NCBI GenBank assembly: GCA_001724855.1
Contig: MEED01000021.1
Location: forward strand, 1-64,000
Reading direction: 5' to 3'
DNA: 64,000 nucleotides
Source: Lautropia sp. SCN 69-89
GTDB taxonomy: Bacteria; Pseudomonadota; Gammaproteobacteria; Burkholderiales; Burkholderiaceae_E
The translations under genes and the position numbers were made by a program. Positions 58,125 through 64,000 of the stretch are shown one piece after another. A model generated the notes under the pieces. The model had not been told where the DNA came from and ran no database searches. It worked only from the letters and a program-made list of their open reading frames with translations. The first letter of the stretch is position 1; the number at the start of each line of letters is the position of its first letter.

Positions 58125-58562
58125 ATGACACCCCACCGCAACACCGCCCTGCCCGTGCCCGAGCCGCTGCGCCGCTTCGTCTCGCGGCTCCCGATCCGTC
58201 CGCCCTCGGTCGTGCTGGCGCTCGCGCTCGACCGCCTGTTGCGGCCGCAGCTTCCGGCCGATGCCGCGCAGCAGCTGGCCGGCAGGGTCGTCGAGATCGA
58301 GGTCTGCGATCTCGGCATCCGCTGCCGGCTGATGCTCGACGCCAGCGGCTTTCATGCGGCGCCCGACGGCGGCACGGTCGCGCTGCGCGTGGCCGCCGAC
58401 GCATCGAGCTACCTGCGCCTGCTGCGCGGCGAGGAAGACGCCGACCGGCTGTTCTTCGAGCGCGCGCTGGTGATGGAAGGCGACACCGAGTACGGGCTGA
58501 TCCTGAAGAACACGCTCGACGCGATCGGACCGCTGCTGCGCTGGCCGGCGCGCGCGGCGTAG
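58125..58562 (+). CDS. ubiT: ubiquinone accessory protein UbiT (SCP2 domain)
   Basis: A 145-residue SCP2-like lipid-binding protein. The core about 30-130 has LALALDRLLRPQLPADAAQQ, VVEIEVCDLGIRCRLMLD, VALRVAADASSYLRLLRGEE and DTEYGLILKNTLDAI. UbiT is needed with UbiU and UbiV for anaerobic ubiquinone synthesis, probably presenting the isoprenoid quinone intermediate. ATG 58125 has AAGGA 8 bases upstream. It ends 10 bp before purU, so the order is nnrS-ubiU-ubiV-ubiT-purU. Confidence 0.92.
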   Translation: MTPHRNTALPVPEPLRRFVSRLPIRPPSVVLALALDRLLRPQLPADAAQQLAGRVVEIEVCDLGIRCRLMLDASGFHAAPDGGTVALRVAADASSYLRLLRGEEDADRLFFERALVMEGDTEYGLILKNTLDAIGPLLRWPARAA

Positions 58563-58572
58563 GCGCGCCCAC

Positions 58573-59427
58573 ATGAACGACGGCTTCGTCCTCACGCTGT
58601 CGTGCCCGGATCGCCCGGGCATCGTTCACGCGGTCTCCGGCTTCCTGCTCGAGCACGGCGGCAACATCCTCGAGGCGGCGCAGTACGACGACCGCGACAC
58701 GGGGCTGTTCTTCATGCGCGTGCACTTCGAGTCGGCCGACGCCGGCGCGTCGGTCGGCGCACTGCAGCGCGCGTTCGAGCCGGTGGGCGAGAGCTTTCGC
58801 ATGCGCTGGGCCTTTCACGACGCCGCCCGGCCGGCGCCGACGCTGATCCTCGTCTCGAAGCTCGGCCATTGCCTGAACGACCTGCTGTTCCGGCATCGTT
58901 CGGGGCTGCTGCCGATCGACATCCGCGCGGTGGTGTCGAACCATCGCGACTTCTACCAGCTTGCCGCCTCCTACGACATCCCGTTCCATCACGTGCCGGT
59001 CACCGCGACCACCAAGGCGCAGGCCGAAGCGCGGCTGATGGAGATCGCCGGCACCGAAGGGGTGGAGCTGGTGGTGCTGGCGCGCTACATGCAGGTGCTG
59101 TCCGAAGACCTGTGCCGCCGGCTCGAAGGCCGGGCGATCAACATCCACCATTCGTTCCTGCCGAGCTTCAAGGGCGCGCGGCCCTACGGGCAGGCGCACG
59201 AGCGCGGCGTCAAGCTGATCGGCGCGACCGCGCACTACGTGACCACCGCGCTCGACGAAGGGCCGATCATCGAGCAGGACGTCGCGCGCGTCGATCACTC
59301 GATGGACGTTGCGACCCTCACCGCGATCGGCCGCGACGTCGAGAACGTCGTGCTCGCGCGCGCGGTCAAGTGGCACGCCGAGCACCGCATCGTGCTGAAC
59401 GGCGGCAAGACGGTCGTGTTCCGGTAG
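58573..59427 (+). CDS. purU: formyltetrahydrofolate deformylase
   Basis: A 284-residue enzyme that hydrolyses 10-formyl-THF to formate and THF, balancing one-carbon pools. An N-terminal ACT domain (about 1-80, LTLSCPDRPGIVHAVSGFLL) precedes the formyltransferase-like catalytic domain (from LILVSKLGHCLNDLLF). NIHHSFLPSFKGARPYGQA and GATAHYVTTALDEGPIIEQD carry the catalytic Asn/His/Asp set. ATG 58573 is 10 bp after ubiT. Inclusion in the anaerobic-quinone group may be by position only. Confidence 0.95.
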   Translation: MNDGFVLTLSCPDRPGIVHAVSGFLLEHGGNILEAAQYDDRDTGLFFMRVHFESADAGASVGALQRAFEPVGESFRMRWAFHDAARPAPTLILVSKLGHCLNDLLFRHRSGLLPIDIRAVVSNHRDFYQLAASYDIPFHHVPVTATTKAQAEARLMEIAGTEGVELVVLARYMQVLSEDLCRRLEGRAINIHHSFLPSFKGARPYGQAHERGVKLIGATAHYVTTALDEGPIIEQDVARVDHSMDVATLTAIGRDVENVVLARAVKWHAEHRIVLNGGKTVVFR

Positions 59428-59449
59428 CGCCGGCCGGGCTCAGCGTGCC

Positions 59450-61117
59450 TCAGCGTGCATCGGCGAGCACGAACGCGGCGGCGCGCTCGGCCATCATCAC
59501 CGCCGGCACGTTGGTGTTTCCCGAGACCAGCGTCGGCATGACCGAGCAGTCGACCACGCGCAATCCGCCGACGCCGCGCACCCGCAACTGCTGATCGACC
59601 ACCGCGAGCGCGCCCTCGCCCATCCTGCAGGTACCGCTCGGGTGGAAGATCGTCCCGCCCTGGTTGCGGACGAACTCGAGCAGGTCGGCGTCGCTGGCCG
59701 CCTGCGCGCCGGGCGCGTACTCGTCGACCACGAACGGCGCGAGCGCCCGTGTCGCCGCGATCCGGCGTGCGAGCTTCACGCCGTCGACCGCGGTGCGGCG
59801 GTCGGTCTCGGTCGACAGGTAGAACGGCTGCATCGACGGTGGCTCGAGCGGATCGGACGAGCGGATGCGCACGTGGCCGCGCGACTCCGGGCGCAACTGG
59901 CACACCGACATCGTGAACCCGGAGTGCGAGTGCACCGGTGAACCGGCCATGTCCGAGGACAGCGTCGCGACGTGGAATTGCACGTCCGGCCGGGTCAGTT
60001 CGGGGCGCGTGCGCGCGAAGATGCCGCCCTGGTTGATGCCGATGGCCATCGGACCGCCGCGCAGGAAGACGTACTCCATGCCGATGCGCAGCTTGCCCCA
60101 CAGCGAAGCGAGCTGGTCGTTGGTGGTGATCGGCTGGCTGCACCGGAACATGACCCGCGCCTGCAGGTGATCCTGCAGGTTCTCGCCCACGCCGCGCAGC
60201 TCGTGCACGACCGGAATGCCGAACGACCCCAGCAGGTCCGCCGGACCGACGCCCGAGAGCTGCAGCAGCTGCGGCGACTGCAGCGCGCCCGCGCACAGGA
60301 TCACCTCGCGGCGCGCGCGCACCCGCACCGGCGGGCCCGCCTCGACGGTGATGCCGGAAGCCTTCGCCGTGCCCGCGTCGCGCCGGTCGGCACGCGCCCC
60401 GGGCCGGTACTCGACGCCCACCGCGCGCCGCCCCTCGAAGACGATGCGCGTCGTCTGCGCGCGCGTGAGCACGCGCAGGTTCGGGCGGCTGCGCGCCGGT
60501 CGCAGGTAGGCCACCGCGGTGCTGCAGCGAAAACCGTTGCGCGTGCTCAGCTGGTAGTAGCCGGCTCCCTCCTGCCGCGCGCCGTTGAAATCGGGGTTGC
60601 GGGGAATGCCGGCTTCCTCGCACGCGTCGATCACCGCGTCGATCAGCGGATGTCGCACGCGAATGTGCGAGGACCACAGCGGGCCGCCCGTGCCGCGCCA
60701 TTCGTCGGCGCCGAGCGTGTTGTGCTCGAGCCGGCGAAACCACGGCAGCACCTTCTCGAACGACCACTGCGTATTGCCCTGCGCTGCCCAGTCGTCGTAG
60801 TCCTCGGCCTGTCCGCGGATGAAGATCAGTCCGTTGATCGCGCTCGATCCGCCCAGCGTCTTGCCGCGAGGCCAGTACACCTGGCGCCGGTTCATTCCCG
60901 GGTCGGGGTCGGTGCGGAACATCCAGTTCAGCACCGGGTTGAACATCGTCTTCGCGTAGCCGATCGGAACGTGGATCCACGGATAGCGATCCTCGGGGCC
61001 GGCTTCGAGCAGCAGCACGCGGTGGCGCCCGTCCTCGCTCAGCCTCGCCGCCATCACGCAGCCCGCCGATCCCGCCCCCACCACGATGTAGTCGTACTCG
61101 TCCATTGCTGCGCCCAT
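59450..61117 (-). CDS. GMC family FAD-dependent oxidoreductase (choline dehydrogenase-like)
   Basis: A 555-residue flavoprotein. The FAD motif VVGAGSAGCVMAARLSE starts near residue 12. GGSSAINGLIFIRGQAEDYD and the active-site region HPSGTCRMG followed by SGNTNVPAVMMAERAA are the GMC signatures 1 and 2. It probably oxidises an alcohol; the substrate is unknown. ATG 61117 or 61105 may be used; neither has a strong ribosome site. It diverges from the TRAP operon, which might import its substrate or a product, and shares an inverted repeat with it. Confidence 0.9.
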   Translation of the reverse strand: MGAAMDEYDYIVVGAGSAGCVMAARLSEDGRHRVLLLEAGPEDRYPWIHVPIGYAKTMFNPVLNWMFRTDPDPGMNRRQVYWPRGKTLGGSSAINGLIFIRGQAEDYDDWAAQGNTQWSFEKVLPWFRRLEHNTLGADEWRGTGGPLWSSHIRVRHPLIDAVIDACEEAGIPRNPDFNGARQEGAGYYQLSTRNGFRCSTAVAYLRPARSRPNLRVLTRAQTTRIVFEGRRAVGVEYRPGARADRRDAGTAKASGITVEAGPPVRVRARREVILCAGALQSPQLLQLSGVGPADLLGSFGIPVVHELRGVGENLQDHLQARVMFRCSQPITTNDQLASLWGKLRIGMEYVFLRGGPMAIGINQGGIFARTRPELTRPDVQFHVATLSSDMAGSPVHSHSGFTMSVCQLRPESRGHVRIRSSDPLEPPSMQPFYLSTETDRRTAVDGVKLARRIAATRALAPFVVDEYAPGAQAASDADLLEFVRNQGGTIFHPSGTCRMGEGALAVVDQQLRVRGVGGLRVVDCSVMPTLVSGNTNVPAVMMAERAAAFVLADAR

Positions 61118-61161
61118 GCCGGTTGACCGCGCGTGCGGATCCGTCGCGCGGCGTGACGGGA

Positions 61162-61191
61162 ATTGAATCGGAACCTCCGGACAGATTCAAT
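61162..61191. promoter_or_regulatory. inverted repeat in the GMC/TRAP divergent region, likely operator
   Basis: ATTGAATC (61162-61169) and GATTCAAT (61184-61191) are perfect 8-bp arms with a 14-bp centre, so half-sites are 22 bp apart, two helical turns. It lies 45 bp from the GMC start, in the 239-bp region controlling both the dehydrogenase and the TRAP operon. A dimeric regulator could bind here. The rest of the gap to 61356 is GC-rich and contains no gene. Confidence 0.6.
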
Positions 61192-61356
61192 CCTGCGGAA
61201 TCCTGATTACGCTTTTTCGGAACGCCCGGCCGGCCGCAGACGTTGTCGGCGCGACGCGGCGGGTGTTAGCGTCTGCCGTGCTTCGGGTGCCCCCGCGCAG
61301 CAGCGCCGGCTACCCGGCGCACCGGAACCACCGAATCGAAACAGCGTGGAGGAGAC

Positions 61357-62463
61357 ATGAAACCCTGGCTTCGCAAACTCGCCGCGACGGTGCTCGCCGT
61401 CGGCGGCCTCACGATCGCGGGCGGCGTATCGGCGCAACAGAAGATCCGCATCCAGACCGCAGTCCCGACCGCGAGCATCTACTTCGAGTTGATGAAGCGC
61501 TACGCCGACCGCGTCGACCGCATGACCGCCGGCAAGCTCAAGATCGACGTCCTGCCCGACGGCGCGGTGGTGCCGGCCTTCGAGATCCTCGACGCGGTGG
61601 ACAAGGGCATCGTCGAAGGCGGCTTCGCGTGGACCCACTACTGGTCGGGCAAGCATCCCGCCGCCGGCCTCTTCGCGAACCCGATGGCCGGCGCCGGCGC
61701 GGGCCTCGACCAGGTCTCGCACATGGCCTGGCTGGCCGAAGGCGGCGGCCAGGCGCTCTACGAGAAGCTGTACAACGACGTCCTCAAGGTCAAGGTCGTC
61801 GGCATGATGCTGCAGCCGATGGGACCCGATCCTCTCGGGTGGTTCAAGCAGCCGATCGCCAGCGTCGAGGACTTCAAGAAGATGAAGTACCGCGCGCCCC
61901 CCGGCATCACCGGCGAGATCTTCAAGGAGATGGGCGTCTCGGCGGTGGCGATGCCCGGCGGCGAGATCGTGCCGGCCGCGCAGCGCGGCGTGATCGACGC
62001 AGCCGAGTGGATCGGGCCGGCCGACGACGTGAACCTCGGTCTGCACCGCGTCTGGAAGCACTACTACCTGCAGGGCCTGCACCAGTCGACCGACGTCGGC
62101 GAGGTGATCTTCAACAAGGGCTGGTTCGACAAGCAGCCGCCCGAGGTCCGGGAGATCCTGCGCACCGCCGCCATGGCGACCATTGCCGACACCTACGTGT
62201 TCAACGTCGCACGCAACGCCTTCGCCCTCGAAAAGCTGAAGAAGGACTCGCAGGTGGTCGTGCACGACACGCCCGCCGACTTCTTCCCGGCGTTCGTCAA
62301 GGCGACCAACGTGGTCCTCGACCGGCACGCCGCGAAGGACGCGTTCTTCAAGGAGGTCCTCGAGTCGCAGCGCAAGTTCGCGAAGACGGTCGTGCCGTAC
62401 TGGACGAAGATCAACGCGCTGTACACGAACCTGGGCAACGCCGCGCTGCAAGAGAAGAAATGA
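61357..62463 (+). CDS. TRAP transporter substrate-binding protein (DctP family)
   Basis: A 368-residue periplasmic protein. The first 26 residues are a signal peptide ending VSA (KLAATVLAVGGLTIAGGVSA). FKKMKYRAPPGITGEIFKEM contains the carboxylate-binding arginine. AAEWIGPADDVNLGL resembles the TakP/lactate-type group that binds 2-oxo or hydroxy monocarboxylates; the ligand is inferred. GGAGGAG lies just upstream of ATG 61357. It overlaps the small permease by ATGA, so all three TRAP genes form an operon. Confidence 0.93.
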   Translation: MKPWLRKLAATVLAVGGLTIAGGVSAQQKIRIQTAVPTASIYFELMKRYADRVDRMTAGKLKIDVLPDGAVVPAFEILDAVDKGIVEGGFAWTHYWSGKHPAAGLFANPMAGAGAGLDQVSHMAWLAEGGGQALYEKLYNDVLKVKVVGMMLQPMGPDPLGWFKQPIASVEDFKKMKYRAPPGITGEIFKEMGVSAVAMPGGEIVPAAQRGVIDAAEWIGPADDVNLGLHRVWKHYYLQGLHQSTDVGEVIFNKGWFDKQPPEVREILRTAAMATIADTYVFNVARNAFALEKLKKDSQVVVHDTPADFFPAFVKATNVVLDRHAAKDAFFKEVLESQRKFAKTVVPYWTKINALYTNLGNAALQEKK

Positions 62464-62996
62464 GCGACGCACCCGCCGGCATGGGGCGGGTCGCCCGCTT
62501 CGTCGCCGCCATCGACACCGTCGCGCTCTGGTCGGGGCGCGCGGTGTCGTGGATGCTCATTCCGATGGTCGCGAGCCTCGTCTACGAAGTCGGGGCCCGC
62601 TACCTCTTCAACGCACCGACCACCTGGGCGTACGACATGACCTACATGCTGTACGGCAGCTTCTTCATGCTCGGTTCGGCCTACACGCTGATGCGCAAGG
62701 GCCACATCCGCACCGACATGTTCTACGCCGACTGGTCGGTGCGCACCCAGGGCACGGTCGACGCGGTCTGCTACCTGCTGTTCTTCTTCCCGGCGATGAT
62801 CGCCTTCCTGGCGGTCGGCTGGGACTTCTTCTGGACTTCGTGGGTGCGCGAGGAACGCATGGTCACCAGTCCCTGGATGCCGATCGTCTGGCCGTTCAAG
62901 CTGTCGATCCCGCTGGCCACCGCGCTGATGCTGCTGCAGGGGGTCTCCGAGTTCGTGAAGAGCGTGGTCGCGGCCCGCCGGGGCGTGTGGCTGTGA
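62460..62996 (+). CDS. TRAP transporter small permease (DctQ family)
   Basis: A 178-residue membrane protein with four helices (about 22-42, 55-77, 100-122 and 140-162). VYEVGARYLFNAPTTWAYDM carries the DctQ Glu-x-x-x-R-Y motif, and LGSAYTLMRKGHIRTDMFY is the conserved loop. It scaffolds the large permease. It starts in a 4-bp overlap with the binding-protein stop and ends in a 4-bp overlap with the next gene. Confidence 0.93.
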   Translation: MSDAPAGMGRVARFVAAIDTVALWSGRAVSWMLIPMVASLVYEVGARYLFNAPTTWAYDMTYMLYGSFFMLGSAYTLMRKGHIRTDMFYADWSVRTQGTVDAVCYLLFFFPAMIAFLAVGWDFFWTSWVREERMVTSPWMPIVWPFKLSIPLATALMLLQGVSEFVKSVVAARRGVWL

Positions 62997-64000
62997 GCCC
63001 GGAGATCATCGGGCTCGTCGCCCTGGCCATCCTCTTCGTCGCGATCTTCATCGGCTTTCCGATCGCCTTCACGCTGGTCGCGATCTCGCTCGGCGTCGGG
63101 CAATTCGCGCTCGGCGACGTCGCGATCCACCTGATGACGCTGCAGGTGTTTTCGGTGATGCGCGACCCGACGCTCGCGTCGGTGCCCTTCTTCCTCTTCA
63201 TGGGCTACCTGCTCGAGGAGTCGGGGCTGATCCAGCGGCTGTTCCGTGGCGTGCAGCTGCTGCTCGCCGGCGTCAACGGCTCGTTGTATCTGGCGGTGAT
63301 CATCACCGCGACGATCTTCGCCGCGGCCACCGGCATCGTCGGCTCGTCGGTCACCCTGCTCGGCGTGATGGCGGCCCCGGCGATGATGAAGAGCGGCTAC
63401 GACGTGCGCATGAGCGCCGGCGCGATCACGGCCGGCGGCACGCTTGGCATCCTGATCCCGCCCTCGGTCATGCTGATCGTGATGGGGCCGGTGGTGGGCG
63501 TGCCGGCCACCGACCTGTTCGCCGCGGCGGTGTTCCCCGGACTGCTGTTGTCGGGCCTGTTCATCGTCTACACGCTCGCGCGCAGCTACTGGAATCCGAA
63601 GCTCGGGCCGGCGCTGCCGCTGTCGGATCGGCGACCGCTGCCCGAAGTGCTGCGCGAGCTGGCGATCGGCGCAGTGCCGGTGGTGCTGGTGATCATGGCC
63701 ACGCTCGGAGTCATCCTGGCGGGCATCGCGACGCCGACCGACGCGGGCGCGGTGGGCGCGTTCGCGACGCTGTTGCTCACGCTCGGCTACCGAAGGATGA
63801 CCTGGCCGGGCTTGCGCCGCGCGATGATGTCCACGGTCGAGATCTCGTGCATGATCCTGCTGCTGGTGGCCGCGTCGAACTACTTCGGCTCGGTCTTCTC
63901 GCGGCTGGGCAGCGCCGACTGGATCGCCAACCTGCTGCTCGGCTTCGAGTTCAGCCCCACCGTGATGCTGCTGTTGATGCTCGCACTCATCTTCGTGCTG
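62993..64000 (+). CDS. TRAP transporter large permease (DctM family), cut by window edge
   Basis: GTG at 62993 overlaps the small-permease stop (GTGA). The frame stays open for 336 codons to the right edge; full-length DctM proteins have about 425-450 residues. The N-terminus reads MSPEIIGLVALAILFVAIFI. VPFFLFMGYLLEESGLI, ATGIVGSSVTLLGVMAAPAM and GGTLGILIPPSVMLIV are conserved DctM helices that form the sodium-coupled transport domain. About 100 residues are missing. Confidence 0.93.
   Translation, partial: MSPEIIGLVALAILFVAIFIGFPIAFTLVAISLGVGQFALGDVAIHLMTLQVFSVMRDPTLASVPFFLFMGYLLEESGLIQRLFRGVQLLLAGVNGSLYLAVIITATIFAAATGIVGSSVTLLGVMAAPAMMKSGYDVRMSAGAITAGGTLGILIPPSVMLIVMGPVVGVPATDLFAAAVFPGLLLSGLFIVYTLARSYWNPKLGPALPLSDRRPLPEVLRELAIGAVPVVLVIMATLGVILAGIATPTDAGAVGAFATLLLTLGYRRMTWPGLRRAMMSTVEISCMILLLVAASNYFGSVFSRLGSADWIANLLLGFEFSPTVMLLLMLALIFVL

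Overview
The window is gene-dense, very GC-rich bacterial chromosome. Gene content and order point to a betaproteobacterium, most likely Burkholderiales. The evidence is the order exbB-exbD-lpxK-Trm112-kdsB-adk, the DUF3579-argD-argF group, xseB-ispA-dxs-folE2, thrB next to a BPSS1780-type membrane protein, and an EarP/EF-P pair with Arg32. It looks like core chromosome: I see no rRNA, tRNA, CRISPR array, prophage, transposase or plasmid gene. Species cannot be fixed from the sequence alone.

Layout. 1-4.3 kb: icd (cut by the left edge), a DUF192 protein, and a minus-strand group xseA-sodB-glsB-like with hairpin-bearing repeats between xseA and sodB. 4.3-10.9 kb: a 331-bp gap with two DnaA-box-like sites, then exbB-exbD-lpxK-Trm112-kdsB, adk and a K+-independent proton-pumping pyrophosphatase (cell envelope and energy). 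10.9-16 kb: a SirB1-type protein and an SDR diverging from a perfect 22-bp inverted repeat, an amidase and gamma-glutamyltransferase, the latter followed by eight 17-bp tandem repeats. 16-19.4 kb: KTSC protein, earP, efp, a response regulator and DUF3579. 19.6-30 kb: argD-argF and argG, separated by about 7 kb holding a GNAT enzyme, MgtC-like protein, aldo/keto reductase, ECF-like sigma factor, two-component pair and dinB.

30-44 kb: uup, yajQ, a NYN-LOTUS protein, then minus-strand xseB-ispA-dxs-folE2 (isoprenoid precursors and folate). Here folE2 carries a one-base frameshift. A Rieske oxygenase with an apparent C-terminal frameshift, sseA, a P-loop kinase-like protein, a ZIP transporter and polA follow. 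44-54 kb: a LOG-family protein whose start overlaps the polA start, thrB, a membrane protein, uvrD, an OmpA-domain protein without a visible signal peptide, a SulP transporter lacking STAS, a DMT exporter, LysR, glk and MarR. 54.7-59.4 kb: nnrS, ubiU-ubiV-ubiT (oxygen-independent ubiquinone synthesis) and purU, with an FNR/ANR-like box at the front of nnrS, suggesting low-oxygen physiology. 59.4-64 kb: a GMC oxidoreductase diverging from a TRAP transporter operon across an 8-bp inverted repeat with 14-bp spacer, a likely operator; the large permease runs off the right edge.

No clear new multi-gene defence or mobile system is visible. The most unusual signals are the 22-bp palindrome, the tandem repeats, the DnaA-box pair away from any origin genes, the two frameshifts, and the putative operators.
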